From the NCBI GenBank assembly GCA_003330885.1, contig CP030277.1:372001-436000 (forward strand): 64,000 bases of DNA, read 5' to 3'. The notes under the pieces are model-generated. The model did no database searches, had not been told where the DNA came from, and saw nothing but the letters and a program-made list of their open reading frames with translations. The translations under genes were made by a program, and so were the position numbers. Positions within the stretch are counted from its first letter, which is position 1; each line of letters opens with the position of its first letter. Source of the stretch: Rhodobiaceae bacterium. Its GTDB lineage: Bacteria; Pseudomonadota; Alphaproteobacteria; Parvibaculales; Parvibaculaceae. Shown here one piece after another: positions 42,582-53,087 of this stretch.

Positions 42582-42617
42582 CATCGATTTTTATGGGGCG
42601 ACCCGAAACGGACATAG

Positions 42618-43652
<1,035 letters not shown>

Positions 43653-43674
43653 TTTAGGCGAAATGATTGTTGAC

Positions 43675-43702
43675 GGGCTCGGCAGAAATGCCGGGCCCTT
43701 TA
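43675..43702 (+). terminator. Rho-independent terminator after NMO gene
   Basis: GGGCTCGGCA-GAAA-TGCCGGGCCC forms a ten-pair stem (one G-T pair) with a GNRA-type loop, followed by TTTAT. It ends at the stop codon of the convergent AraC gene, so it may act for both. Confidence 0.75.
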
Positions 43703-44725
43703 TGATGCGCTGACGAGAGCCATTGTTTTTTGGCGCAGGGCTGACGGGCGCATGCCGTACCAATTGAAGATGGCACGCGAAAAGGAGCTGGGTTCTGAAT
43801 ATCCAAGTCGGTGGGCAATTTCAGTGACGGCCATGTCTGTCTGTTGAAGAAGACGCTCCGCTTCTTCCATGGATGCTTCCTCACAAAGGCGTCGAAACGT
43901 GGTGCCTGCCTCCGCGAGGCGGCGTTGCAAGGTACGCACGCCAAGGCCCAGGTCATCTGCCACCTCAGCGCAGGTCACGCGATGGGAACCCCGCGCGGTG
44001 ATCGCGGTGCGGACGGTGAATCCCAGCTGATCGAGCCTCTGTTGTGCTTTGAGAAGCGTGTCCCCATGCGCTTGCAGCGCTGCCAGTAAAGCGGCGTCCG
44101 CGTGGGGGACCTCGCGTTTGAGGTTTGTGTTGGACAAGACATAGCCAGGCTCGTCACTGCCCATTTCAACCGGACAGCGGAAGAAGGTCTCATAGGCAGA
44201 TTGAAGCGAGGGATCGGGCGCCGTGACGCGAACAAATTCTGGACGAATGTCGGGAAGGCCAGCGTGATGCATAAGAGACAGGGTGACGGACAGAATTGAG
44301 TCTATTTGAAGAGGGTGTGAGAGGATCGCTGCAGGTTCTGCTCGGTAAACCGTATCAAGTCCGACTTTGACTGTGCGGGCCGAATAGAATCCGTTATTGC
44401 TCACCAATCCCTGATAGGTGCGCGCGTTGCGGATCATGTCCGTCACTGTTGGGCTGTGCAGCATCACCAGGGAGACGATGTTGGTTGCTTGCAGCGGAAG
44501 TGCAGCGCCCACTTTCAGGCCGAGCAACGGATCATCGTTGAGATCTGCCACAAGGTGCCAAAGACGGCGCGCAAGGATCAGCTGCAATTGCCGGTTCGGC
44601 AGGCCGGTTGCTGTGGGAAGGTCGCCTAATTCTGCAACAAGGGCATTTCGGTCGAGACCGTGGGCGACCAGTTGATCAATCGCCGCACTCATCCACCCGA
44701 CAGAGATTGTTTGAGGGTTCACCAT
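43700..44725 (-). CDS. AraC family transcriptional regulator with arabinose-binding-like N-terminus
   Basis: 341 aa. The N-terminal 200 residues match the PF12625-type domain (SNNGFYSARTVKVGLDTVYR, QATNIVSLVMLHSPTV). The C-terminal AraC helix-turn-helix pair is ADDLGLGVRTLQRRLAEAGT and VTEIAHRLGYSEPSSFSRAI with FNWYGMRPSALR. Such regulators often control alkane, fatty-acid or dioxygenase genes. It is divergent from the TauD-like gene (44855), its likely target. An inverted repeat ACGTCA-N7-TGACGT lies 28 bases upstream of its start. Confidence 0.93.
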   Translation of the reverse strand: MVNPQTISVGWMSAAIDQLVAHGLDRNALVAELGDLPTATGLPNRQLQLILARRLWHLVADLNDDPLLGLKVGAALPLQATNIVSLVMLHSPTVTDMIRNARTYQGLVSNNGFYSARTVKVGLDTVYRAEPAAILSHPLQIDSILSVTLSLMHHAGLPDIRPEFVRVTAPDPSLQSAYETFFRCPVEMGSDEPGYVLSNTNLKREVPHADAALLAALQAHGDTLLKAQQRLDQLGFTVRTAITARGSHRVTCAEVADDLGLGVRTLQRRLAEAGTTFRRLCEEASMEEAERLLQQTDMAVTEIAHRLGYSEPSSFSRAIFNWYGMRPSALRQKTMALVSAS

Positions 44726-44753
44726 GGACCTACTGAACAGGCAGGAACAAAAT

Positions 44754-44772
44754 ACGTCAAGATAAATGACGT
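44754..44772. promoter_or_regulatory. Inverted repeat ACGTCA-N7-TGACGT in AraC/TauD gap
   Basis: Perfect six-base arms with a seven-base spacer AGATAAA, 28 bases upstream of the AraC start and about 83 before the dioxygenase start. It could be an operator. AraC proteins more often bind direct repeats, so the call is tentative. Confidence 0.35.
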
Positions 44773-44854
44773 TTCATGTCACAATCTTGGCGCGCTTTGT
44801 CACTGACCATATCGTCTGAACGTGCACACTGGCGGGATCAAGAGGGAGGGTCTT

Positions 44855-45727
44855 ATGGCGCAAACACAGGTTTCAGATTTTCAATCGATCCGGGTAGAAG
44901 CAAAGCCAGATGGGTTTGGCGCTGGTATCACAGACCTTGATATCTCAAAGCCCCTGCCGCCGGAGACGCTGCAGGAGGTGAAAGATGCCTGGGCAGCCCA
45001 CGGGGTGATCTATTTTCCTGATCAGCCCCTCACCTTGGATGAGCTGGAAGCCTTTACGCTGCAGTTAGGCGAGTTCGGTGAAGACCCGTTCATCAAGTCC
45101 ATGGAAGGCCGTCCCCACGTGTTGGAGTTGCGCCGCGAGCCAGATGAAAAGGCGACAAATTTTGGCGCCGGTTGGCATTCGGATTGGAGCTTCCAGGAAA
45201 CACCACCCGCAGGCACGATCCTCCATTCTGAAGTAACACCACCTGTTGGCGGCGACACGCTCTATGCAGATGGCAGGCGCGCCTATGACGATTTGTCCGA
45301 CGAGATGAAAGCGCGGCTTGAGGGTCTGATGGCCATCCATAGTGCGATCCTCCCGTACGGTTCGAAGGGGCTCTTCGCCCAGGAGACCGAAAAGCGCACG
45401 ATGAAAATCATTTCATCGACCAAGGCGGAAACGAAGCAGCTTCATCCCCTGGTGCGTACACACCCTGTGACAGGCCGGAAGGCACTCTTTGTCAGCCCCA
45501 CCTATACAATCGGTATTGACGGAATGGACGAGGCTGAGGCACAGAAACTGCTGGGCGAGCTTTTTGTCCATATGGTTCAAGACAAATATGTCTACCGTCA
45601 CAAGTGGCAACAAAACATGCTCACGCTTTGGGATAACCGGTGTTGTCTGCACCTGGCTGACGGTGGATATGACGGCCATTTGCGGGTCATGCATCGCACG
45701 ACCATTGCAGGTGACGTGCCCGCATAG
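44855..45727 (+). CDS. TauD/TfdA family Fe(II)/2-oxoglutarate dioxygenase
   Basis: 290 aa from ATG 44855, with GAGGGAGGG before it. The iron ligands His108 and Asp110 lie in GAGWHSDWSFQE, the distal His in LWDNRCCLHLADGGY and the 2-oxoglutarate-binding Arg in MHRTTIAGD. RTHPVTGRKALFVSPTYTIG is a conserved stretch of this family. Members hydroxylate taurine, 2,4-D and other small acids; the substrate is not clear. It is divergent from the AraC gene. It shares the family with the protein at 53204, but the two are not tandem copies. Confidence 0.9.
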   Translation: MAQTQVSDFQSIRVEAKPDGFGAGITDLDISKPLPPETLQEVKDAWAAHGVIYFPDQPLTLDELEAFTLQLGEFGEDPFIKSMEGRPHVLELRREPDEKATNFGAGWHSDWSFQETPPAGTILHSEVTPPVGGDTLYADGRRAYDDLSDEMKARLEGLMAIHSAILPYGSKGLFAQETEKRTMKIISSTKAETKQLHPLVRTHPVTGRKALFVSPTYTIGIDGMDEAEAQKLLGELFVHMVQDKYVYRHKWQQNMLTLWDNRCCLHLADGGYDGHLRVMHRTTIAGDVPA

Positions 45728-45766
45728 GGTCGAACACAGTTCGAAGTCGGCGAATGCTTGGGTGGG

Positions 45767-46282
45767 CTATTCAGCGGGGTATTCGTCACCAAATGCAGGT
45801 GCGAACTTAAGCTCGCCGTGTGGCGTAGGGCCGGAAAAGACAAGCCACTGAATGAATTGCCTGTTTAAAGTTCCGTAGCTGACATTGCCATCGCTCTGGA
45901 ATCCCAGTCGACTGTAAATCTCGGGGTTGCCGGTGAGAACGCAGCCGGTTGCCCCACGGTCTTCCAGCATTTTCAGGCCTGTTTCTACCAGGGCACGTGC
46001 AATCCCTTGTTTTTGAACATCTGGGTGAACGGAGACGGGACCGAGGCCAAACCAGCCATCGTGACGCCCGTTGATGGTTGCGGGAGAGAACGCGATATGC
46101 CCGACAATTTCGCCACCTTTCTCCGCAACTAGGGAGATTGTGAGATCTTCGTCGTTGCGTAACCGGCCGACAAGGGGAGCTTCAGAACCGTCGCTGAAAA
46201 ACATAGGCTCAAAGGCAATGCGCGTCAGCTGATAGATGGCATCTTCGTCACAGGCGCTTTCAGGGCGTATGTCCATTGGCAT
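45767..46282 (-). CDS. GNAT family N-acetyltransferase
   Basis: 171 aa from ATG 46282 (46276 is a close alternative). The GNAT motif A reads LGPVSVHPDVQKQGIARALV (Q-x-x-G-x-A), with IVGHIAFSP before it and NPEIYSRLGFQS as motif B. It is of the small YhbS type. It is the last of four minus-strand genes (GrpB-like, DMT transporter, this one) with short gaps and may be co-transcribed. The acceptor is unknown. Confidence 0.85.
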   Translation of the reverse strand: MPMDIRPESACDEDAIYQLTRIAFEPMFFSDGSEAPLVGRLRNDEDLTISLVAEKGGEIVGHIAFSPATINGRHDGWFGLGPVSVHPDVQKQGIARALVETGLKMLEDRGATGCVLTGNPEIYSRLGFQSDGNVSYGTLNRQFIQWLVFSGPTPHGELKFAPAFGDEYPAE

Positions 46283-46289
46283 GCTCTCT

Positions 46290-47195
46290 CTACGTTCCAA
46301 GTACAAGGACGACTAGTCCGCCAATAATGAGCAGGACACCTGCGACTTCCTTGGCGTTCGCCTGCTCCCGAAACCAGAACCAGGACACGGCAAAGGTGAA
46401 GACCAACTCAATCTGTCCGAGTGCCCGCACATAGGCGGCGTTCTGAAGTGTCATCGCGGTGAACCAGCCAATGGAGCCGAGCGCGCCTGCAACCCCAATG
46501 GCGAGCGAGGCAGGCCAGTTTTGAAGCGTTGCAACGAGGGACTTCCTGTCTTTCCACAAAAGCCAGCCAGTCATGAGCAGTGTTTGAATTGTGAGAACCA
46601 CCGCAAGGGTGATTGCGGCAGGAACCAGAAACCCATCCATGCCAAGAGACAGCGAACCCGCGCGATAGCAGACTGCAGCAATACCATAGGCGGCGCCTGA
46701 CCCGATCCCCATCAGCGCAGCGCGTTCGGTGAGCGAGGTGATCAGCGCCGCCGGAGTTGCCTCTGTGCGCGCCATCGATATCGCGATCACACCGACCAGG
46801 CTCACAGCGATCCCGATACCTGCGCCAACGGTGATCACCTCCCCAAACACAAAAATCCCGAAGAGGGCAGTCTGCACAGTTTCTGTTTTTGAATAGGTCG
46901 TCCCAACCACAAAATTGCGATGTGCGAAAAGCGCCACGAGCAACACCGTGCCGATGATTTGCGCAATACCGCCAACGAAGGAATAAACGTAGAATTCCGA
47001 GGGTGGTGCGTTGATCTCAACATCAAATGTTACGAGCAATATCCAAAGGTAGATGATTGCGACCGGCAGTCCGAATAGGAAACGGACATAGGTGGCGCTG
47101 GTGGCCGTGAGGTTCTGTGCCAGCTGTCGCTGTAGAGCCGACCGCAGATTCTGCAGAAAGGCTGCGGCAATGGTGATGGGGATCCACAAAGGCAT
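46290..47195 (-). CDS. DMT superfamily transporter (EamA type)
   Basis: 301 aa, with ten hydrophobic segments arranged as two EamA repeats: one from LWIPITIAAAFLQNLRSALQ to about residue 135, and one from MGIGSGAAYGIAAVCYRAGS to the end (VAGVLLIIGGLVVLVLG). The inner-membrane protein could export amino acids or other metabolites. Its start overlaps the GrpB-like stop by one base (TAATG). The function within this set is not known. Confidence 0.87.
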   Translation of the reverse strand: MPLWIPITIAAAFLQNLRSALQRQLAQNLTATSATYVRFLFGLPVAIIYLWILLVTFDVEINAPPSEFYVYSFVGGIAQIIGTVLLVALFAHRNFVVGTTYSKTETVQTALFGIFVFGEVITVGAGIGIAVSLVGVIAISMARTEATPAALITSLTERAALMGIGSGAAYGIAAVCYRAGSLSLGMDGFLVPAAITLAVVLTIQTLLMTGWLLWKDRKSLVATLQNWPASLAIGVAGALGSIGWFTAMTLQNAAYVRALGQIELVFTFAVSWFWFREQANAKEVAGVLLIIGGLVVLVLGT

Positions 47196-47794
47196 TAGTT
47201 GTCGGGGCCGCCCATACCTTCTAGCGAACGGGGACGTTCCGGCGCACCCAGATCTCGCAGCACACCTTCAATGAAGTCACTTTTTGAGCGGGCATAGCTG
47301 TCCACATCATTGGGAAAGCGGGAGGCCAGATCTTCTTTCAAGGATTGGTAGGCCGCCAGCAGTTTTGCGTTTGATCTCAGCGCATCACGAAAGACCACAT
47401 GGCGTTCGATCTCAATGTGACCCGTCTCGAACATATGCACATTCACGTCCACCCCGCCTTTGCGGCGAAAAAAGTGCCGTCCATCGATGCCATATGCACC
47501 GAAATAGACAAAGCCAAGCGGTTCCAGGAGCGGTGCGAGGCCAGGCCCGTCATCATGGTGACGAAGCTCCGGCATCATATCGATCAGCGGCTTGGCGGCG
47601 AGCCCCGGCACGCTCGTGCTGCCAATATGATGGATGGTGACAAGCCTGTCGCCACAGACGGCCTTCATTTTTTCCGCCAGTTCCTTGAACTGCTCTCCCC
47701 ATGCGCTGTTATGCGGCGCAAGAACCACAGGGTCGGCCGCATGTTTTTTGAGCGATGCCTGCGCGGCATCGCTTAAAGGCTCGTCTGTCATCAT
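47195..47794 (-). CDS. GrpB family protein (nucleotidyltransferase fold)
   Basis: 199 aa. GrpB/UPF0157 (PF04229) is recognised by VVLAPHNSAWGEQFKELAEK, IHHIGSTSVPGLAAKPLIDM, the metal-binding PLIDM, GFVYFGAYGIDGRHFFRRKG and VDVNVHMFETGHIEIERHV. The fold is that of minimal nucleotidyltransferases, often fused to dephospho-CoA kinase elsewhere; here it stands alone. The biochemical role is not established. It is translationally coupled to the DMT transporter. Confidence 0.87.
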   Translation of the reverse strand: MMTDEPLSDAAQASLKKHAADPVVLAPHNSAWGEQFKELAEKMKAVCGDRLVTIHHIGSTSVPGLAAKPLIDMMPELRHHDDGPGLAPLLEPLGFVYFGAYGIDGRHFFRRKGGVDVNVHMFETGHIEIERHVVFRDALRSNAKLLAAYQSLKEDLASRFPNDVDSYARSKSDFIEGVLRDLGAPERPRSLEGMGGPDN

Positions 47795-47812
47795 ACCTCG
47801 CTTGGCATGGAA

Positions 47813-49057
47813 CTAGTCGACCAGCGCGCCATAGACCAGCTGTTGCATCTGCGGCCGCAGCGGGTAGGCCCGTGACGGCATGAGTTGGGTCATCAGGATA
47901 CCAATCAGATCCTCTTGGGGGTCAATCCAGAAATAGGTGGATGCCGCCCCGCCCCAGGAGTGATTGCCCTCTGAGGTCACAGCTTGCGCTTCGGCGGCAT
48001 CGATGATGACTGAGAAACCAAGGCCAAAGCCTGTACCTTCTGAACCCGTCTCTGAGAAAGCGGACTGGTCCATCTCCGGCATGGTCTTGCCGCCAGGCAG
48101 ATGGTTGAGGGTCATGTAATCGACCGTTTTGGGCGAGAGAACACGCACACCGTCCAGTTCGCCCCCGTTCAGGAACATCTGACAGAAGCGCCAATAATCC
48201 GTCATCGTCGACGTAAGCCCACCACCGCCGGAGAAGAAGGGCTTTGGAGTCGCATAGGTGCTTTTTTCGCTGCCCGGATCAAAGAGCCGAACTTCTTTGG
48301 TCTTTGGATCCTTCTCATAGTTCGCTGCGAAGCGGGAGAGCTTGTCAGCGGGCACCATGAAGCCCGTGTCCACCATGCCAAGCGGATCAAAAATGTTTTC
48401 CTGCAGGAACTTGTCGAGGGGCTGGCCAGATAGGACCTCGACTAATCGACCGCAGACGTCGGTTGCAACGGAATAACTCCACTGCGTGCCTGGTGAGAAG
48501 AGCAGGGGAATGTCCGCGAGCGCGTCGCAGAATTCTTCCAGGTTCATGCCGTTCGCAGTGGCGGCGCCTTCAATGCCGCTCTTGCGATAAATCTTGTCGA
48601 CAGGATGCACATGCATAAAGCCATAAGTGAGGCCAGACGTGTGCGTGAGCAGGTCCCGGATTGTCATCGCCCGCTCGCAGGGCTTAGTGCGATAATCGTC
48701 AAACGTGCCGCCATCCCAGACCTGCAGTTTCTTGAAGGAGGGAATGTAGCGATGCACTTCATGTGAGAGCTGAAAGAGGCCGCGCTCATGGAGCATCATC
48801 AGAGCGACAGAAGTGATGGGCTTCGACATGGAGTAGATGCGGAAGATCGTGTCTTTTTCCAGCGGAAGGGAATTCTCCCTGTCGCGCTCGCCCACTGTTT
48901 CGAAGTGGGCGATCTTGCCGCCACGTGCGACCAGCGTGGAGACACCTGCCAGCTTGCCCCTGTCGACATAGGAACCAAAATAGCCAGAAATATTCGAGAG
49001 CTTGGAGCTGTCGAGTCCGACATCTTCAGGCGTCGTAAATGGTGTTTCCGCGTTCAT
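47813..49057 (-). CDS. Class C beta-lactamase-fold serine hydrolase (esterase)
   Basis: 414 aa from ATG 49057, with GGGGGA before it; the frame to TTG 49072 is less likely. SxxK is SMSK at residues 76-79 in IFRIYSMSKPITSVAL, the YSV motif is in QWSYSVATDVCGRLVEVLSG and HTSGL is in DLLTHTSGLTYGFMHVHP. No signal peptide is seen, so it is cytoplasmic. EstB-type esterases and 1,4-butanediol diacrylate esterases have this make-up. It is separated by 72 bases from a related gene at 49130, and the two are divergent in sequence. Confidence 0.88.
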   Translation of the reverse strand: MNAETPFTTPEDVGLDSSKLSNISGYFGSYVDRGKLAGVSTLVARGGKIAHFETVGERDRENSLPLEKDTIFRIYSMSKPITSVALMMLHERGLFQLSHEVHRYIPSFKKLQVWDGGTFDDYRTKPCERAMTIRDLLTHTSGLTYGFMHVHPVDKIYRKSGIEGAATANGMNLEEFCDALADIPLLFSPGTQWSYSVATDVCGRLVEVLSGQPLDKFLQENIFDPLGMVDTGFMVPADKLSRFAANYEKDPKTKEVRLFDPGSEKSTYATPKPFFSGGGGLTSTMTDYWRFCQMFLNGGELDGVRVLSPKTVDYMTLNHLPGGKTMPEMDQSAFSETGSEGTGFGLGFSVIIDAAEAQAVTSEGNHSWGGAASTYFWIDPQEDLIGILMTQLMPSRAYPLRPQMQQLVYGALVD

Positions 49058-49129
49058 GGAGATCCCCCGCAAATGAATTTCTGTTGGGGTGATCTTAAAC
49101 GTTTGCAGCGCCAGGGGAAGCCCGACGGC

Positions 49130-50185
49130 TCACACCCGAAAACAATCGACCACGTTTGCCATCCAGGCTTTCATGTTGGGGCCAAGGCTCGCATCTGTTT
49201 TGCCGTGCCGTATCATCACCAGATCGCAATCAGGGACCACAATAGTGAATTGGCCCTCAAAACCATTGGCGGAAAAGCTCCCAGGTCCGCCCCGTTCAAG
49301 CCACCAGTGAGCGCCATAGGGGCCGTCATCTATCAGCATTTGCGGCGTTTGGGCGGTGGGTGCGCGCGCATAATCGACCCAGCCTTCTGGCAGAATGCGT
49401 TTTCCCTCCCAGAGGCCATCTCGCAGATAAAGCGTGCCGAACTTTGCAAAATCGCGGGCGGTAGCAAAACAAAATGACGAACCGATAAATGTGCCCGCGT
49501 CATCAAATTTCGGGTCAGCGCTCTTCATCCCAATAGGGTCCAACAATTCTTCGCGCATGAATTTCTCGAACTCCGGCCCAGTTGCGCCAAGCGCTCGTGC
49601 GGCACAGCGCGCAACAATATTGGTCGTACCACTTGAGTAAGACCAGTAGGAATCAACGGGATGTTCGAGGTCGAATGAAGCGGCGAACGCGCCCGTATCT
49701 TCTTTACCAGCACCCCAAAGCATCTCGATCACATCGGATGGCGCTTGGTCCGTATATTCTTCTCGAAATGCCAAACCGCTCGACATGCGCAGCAACTGAT
49801 CCAATGTGATCGCGTGACGGGGATCCGCCGGGTCTTCCCACTCCGGCACATCCGCGCGCGCATGAATGTCGATCTTGCCCTCACGTACAAGAATGCCGAT
49901 CAGCGCCTGCGTAATACTTTTAGCTTTAGACCAGGAGGGGAAGGTCGAGGCGGCAGTGAAGTCGTCCCGGTAATGTTCGGCGACAATCTTTCCATGTTGG
50001 ACGACGAACAGCGCATGAGTCTCGCCCATGTCAGGCCCGTTTTGGGCACCGAAACCATCATCAACGAGCGCATCAAGCCTTTCCCGATCCACTCCCGCCT
50101 TTGGTTCCGCTGTCTCCCAACCATCGGTGGGCCAGGCAACACCGTCAGGGTGTGTGGGCAAGGGAAGAAGGGATGCGTTGCTCAT
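49130..50185 (-). CDS. Class C beta-lactamase-fold serine hydrolase
   Basis: 351 aa from ATG 50185, with AGGTGG about six bases upstream; the long frame to 50311 lacks likeness to the family. SxxK is SWSK at residues 84-87 in TFPSWSKAKSITQALIGILV, the second motif is YWSYSSGTTNIVAR, and the third is near GGPGSFSANGFEGQFTIVVP. It is nearest to 6-aminohexanoate-dimer hydrolase (NylB)-like enzymes. It is divergent from the GH5 gene at 50330. Substrate unknown. Confidence 0.86.
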   Translation of the reverse strand: MSNASLLPLPTHPDGVAWPTDGWETAEPKAGVDRERLDALVDDGFGAQNGPDMGETHALFVVQHGKIVAEHYRDDFTAASTFPSWSKAKSITQALIGILVREGKIDIHARADVPEWEDPADPRHAITLDQLLRMSSGLAFREEYTDQAPSDVIEMLWGAGKEDTGAFAASFDLEHPVDSYWSYSSGTTNIVARCAARALGATGPEFEKFMREELLDPIGMKSADPKFDDAGTFIGSSFCFATARDFAKFGTLYLRDGLWEGKRILPEGWVDYARAPTAQTPQMLIDDGPYGAHWWLERGGPGSFSANGFEGQFTIVVPDCDLVMIRHGKTDASLGPNMKAWMANVVDCFRV

Positions 50186-50329
50186 GGAAAACCACCTGCT
50201 GAAATAGTAAGAGCCGCAGAATGGGTGACTGGCGCGCGAATGACAAGTCACGGTTACGATTGCAGCGCGAGCTTCTTTCCTGTTTGATGCACCCCAACAA
50301 AACAAACACATGAACCGGGGAGAGACAGG

Positions 50330-52309
50330 GTGGCATTACCAAGAATCGGCATTGACGGGTCATGGTTCGTTGACGCGGAAGGTCGCAAAACCATTTTGCG
50401 CGGGGTCAATCTCGGCGGCGATTGCAAAATGCCTTACCCCGATGGCGGCACCAACCACCCAACAGATTTTTCCGATCACCGCACCGTGTCCTTTATCGGT
50501 CGGCCGTTCCCCTTGGAAGAAGCCGACGAACATTTCTCGCGGCTAGCAGCGTGGGGGTTTAACTGCCTGCGGTTGCTGACCACCTGGGAAGCTGTCGAGC
50601 ATGCTGGTCCGCGCGACTATGACACGGATTATCTTGACTATTATGCAGAGCTCTGCCGCCGGGCAGGGGAATACGGTCTCTATGTCTTTGTGGATTTTCA
50701 TCAGGATGTTTGGAGTCGGATGACAGGCGGCGACGGTGCGCCAGCCTGGATCTTCGAGAAGGTCGGCCTTGATTTCACAAAGTTCCACGAGTCAGGTGCC
50801 GCCCATGTCATGCAATACAAATATGACTATGCGCGCGGTGGCCGTCAGGAAGACAATTACCCCACCATGACCTGGGCACAGAACTATCGTCTGCCTGCCA
50901 ATGGCATCATGTGGACGCTGTTCTTTGCAGGCCGCGACTTCGCGCCCGATATGATCATTGACGGTCAGAATGTGCAGGACTATCTCCAAGACCATTATGC
51001 GGGCTGTCTGGTAGAGATCGCGAAACGGGTAAATGACCTGCCCAACGTGATCGGCTTTGATACATTGAATGAACCGGGGACCGGCTTTGTTGGTCAGCGT
51101 CTGTCCTATCAACATGTTGGAAAGTCAGAAGAAAATCCCCGCATCGCAACACCTGGACCCGCCTGGTCAGCACTAGATGGTCTGGCTGTCGCCCGCGGCG
51201 TCACCCGGTCAGTCCCACAGCTCGAATTCTCGCTGGAACATATGGCCTCTGTCGTGACAGAGGACAGGCAGGTCAATCCCAATAATGTGGATTGCTGGCT
51301 TCCAGGGGCACAAGACCCGTTTGAAAAAGCAGGGGCCTATCGCAGGACGAACGAAGGTGTTGAGCCTCTCCGAGAAGATTTCTTCCAGTCGGTCGAGGGG
51401 CGCAAGGTTGACCTCGAAGATGACTACATGGCGCCATTCTTTGACAAGGTTGCGAAGAAGGTCCGGGCGGTTCGTGATGACTGGCTGATCTTTGCCGAGC
51501 TCGATCCATTCACGGGTCTGCTGGGGGGCGCTTTTCCTGAAGAGACGCCTGATCGCACGGTGAATGCCTCGCACTGGTATGACATCGCACTGCTTTCAAC
51601 CAAAGAGTTTATGTTTCCGACCGCCGTCAACCCATTCTCCGGCAAGACCCTGAATGGACGCGAAGAGATCGAAGCGCATTACCGCCGCCAGCTCTCCAAC
51701 ATCCACAATGCTGGCCGCACATTGAATGGTGGCACAGGCGCGCCAACGCTTATCGGCGAATGTGGCACTCCCTACGACCTGGCAGGTGCAGCAGCTTACA
51801 AAGCCTGGGCAGACGGGGATCGCTCAGACGAGCCGTGGAAGCCTCACACGATGGCGCTGGAGTTTCTTTACAATGCGCTAGATGCGATGCATCTGAGCTC
51901 AACCCAGTGGAACTACACGGCATCAAATTCAAACGATCTTGCGGTAGGCGATGGATGGAACCAGGAAGACCTGTCGATCTTCAGTCGCGACCAGCAGGAT
52001 GATCCGTCCGACATCAATTCTGGTGGGCGCGCGCTGAAAGGCTTCGTGCGACCCTACCTTCAGGCATGCAAGGGCACGCCGCTCGAAACAAAATTCACGT
52101 TGGAGACGGGAGAGTTCGTATCACGCTATCAGCCCGAGGGAAGCGGTGAGGCGACCTTGTTTGTGCCAGTGCTGCAATATCCTGGCGGCTACAGCCTGTC
52201 GATTGACGGTGGCACAGCCGACTATGACGCCATCGCTCAGAAAGTCACTGTGACACCTGAAGGAACAGGTGAAGTGGTCATCACTATCACACCGGTTGAA
52301 GAAGACTAG
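50330..52309 (+). CDS. Glycoside hydrolase family 5 (glucosylceramidase/endoglycoceramidase-like)
   Basis: 659 aa, GTG start at 50330 with GGGGAGA six to ten bases before it. The TIM barrel begins at RGVNLGGDCKMPYPDGGTN and holds the general acid/base Glu248 in GFDTLNEPGTGF and the nucleophile Glu477 in PTLIGECGTPYDLAG. The C-terminal 85 residues (LFVPVLQYPGGYSLSIDGGT) look like the beta-sandwich GH5_C domain. This two-part form is found in GH5 enzymes acting on glucosylceramide or steryl glucosides. There is no signal peptide, so the substrate should be inside the cell. It ends six bases before the convergent IclR gene. Confidence 0.86.
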   Translation: MALPRIGIDGSWFVDAEGRKTILRGVNLGGDCKMPYPDGGTNHPTDFSDHRTVSFIGRPFPLEEADEHFSRLAAWGFNCLRLLTTWEAVEHAGPRDYDTDYLDYYAELCRRAGEYGLYVFVDFHQDVWSRMTGGDGAPAWIFEKVGLDFTKFHESGAAHVMQYKYDYARGGRQEDNYPTMTWAQNYRLPANGIMWTLFFAGRDFAPDMIIDGQNVQDYLQDHYAGCLVEIAKRVNDLPNVIGFDTLNEPGTGFVGQRLSYQHVGKSEENPRIATPGPAWSALDGLAVARGVTRSVPQLEFSLEHMASVVTEDRQVNPNNVDCWLPGAQDPFEKAGAYRRTNEGVEPLREDFFQSVEGRKVDLEDDYMAPFFDKVAKKVRAVRDDWLIFAELDPFTGLLGGAFPEETPDRTVNASHWYDIALLSTKEFMFPTAVNPFSGKTLNGREEIEAHYRRQLSNIHNAGRTLNGGTGAPTLIGECGTPYDLAGAAAYKAWADGDRSDEPWKPHTMALEFLYNALDAMHLSSTQWNYTASNSNDLAVGDGWNQEDLSIFSRDQQDDPSDINSGGRALKGFVRPYLQACKGTPLETKFTLETGEFVSRYQPEGSGEATLFVPVLQYPGGYSLSIDGGTADYDAIAQKVTVTPEGTGEVVITITPVEED

Positions 52310-52315
52310 TCGGCG

Positions 52316-53071
52316 TCAAATCTCTGCAGCGATGTCCCTGGCAGTGTCCTGCAATATGGGGATGAACTGTTGTGCGGCATCTGCTGGACTGATCGCGGAG
52401 CGGATAAATCGCATCGTGATGGCGGCTTGTGCTTCCCCGTCTTTTAACACCGGTACCGCGAGACCGAAGGCTCTGTCGTCTTGAACCGGACCAGATACTG
52501 CGTAACCGTCGCTGCGAACGGTGTCGATTAATCGTTCGATGTATTTTTCGTCCAGTGCCGCGCGATCTGTTTCACGACCTGTCCCCTGTAATGTCGCAAG
52601 CAACAGCGCCCGTGTTTCGTCGGATGAGAAGGCGAAGTAGGCCCGACCCATGGCGGAGATGAGGAGCGGAATGCGCCGCCCAATATAGATACGATCAAGC
52701 GCGAAGGGAGAGTGGGAAAGCGTGCTGTAGCGCGCCTGCATGGCATCCCCGTCGAGAGTGGCAATGGCAAGCGGCCATTTGTGGTCCCGTGTCACAGCTC
52801 TGAGATGAGCGCGCGACGCCTCCACGAGCTGATCGGAGCTTTGAAACCCTCCGGCGAGCAGCGTAACCCGGTCCGTCAGGCAATAGCCTGCACTTCTGGA
52901 TATCCGGCGGGCATAACCCGCTGAGATGAGCGTATCGAGCAGGCGAACGAGGGTGGATTTTGGCAGACCGGTATCCTCATAAAGATCAGCAAGGGTCGTG
53001 TAGGCGCGCCGGTTGAGCGCCTCAACAACAGCGAGGCCGCGCGTCAGTGATTCAATATTTCTTTCTGCCAT
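52316..53071 (-). CDS. IclR family transcriptional regulator
   Basis: 251 aa. Winged helix: SLTRGLAVVEALNRRAYTTL, ADLYEDTGLPKSTLVRLLDT and GYARRISRSAGYCLTDRVTL. The effector domain includes RIYIGRRIPLLISAMGRAYF and DRAFGLAVPVLKDGEAQAAI. It is divergent from the TauD-type gene at 53204 and convergent with GH5. A 19-base palindrome (53088-53106) in the divergent gap is a good candidate for its operator. IclR proteins often regulate aromatic or small-acid degradation. Confidence 0.93.
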   Translation of the reverse strand: MAERNIESLTRGLAVVEALNRRAYTTLADLYEDTGLPKSTLVRLLDTLISAGYARRISRSAGYCLTDRVTLLAGGFQSSDQLVEASRAHLRAVTRDHKWPLAIATLDGDAMQARYSTLSHSPFALDRIYIGRRIPLLISAMGRAYFAFSSDETRALLLATLQGTGRETDRAALDEKYIERLIDTVRSDGYAVSGPVQDDRAFGLAVPVLKDGEAQAAITMRFIRSAISPADAAQQFIPILQDTARDIAAEI

Positions 53072-53087
53072 GTGTGCTCAGCTTCTG

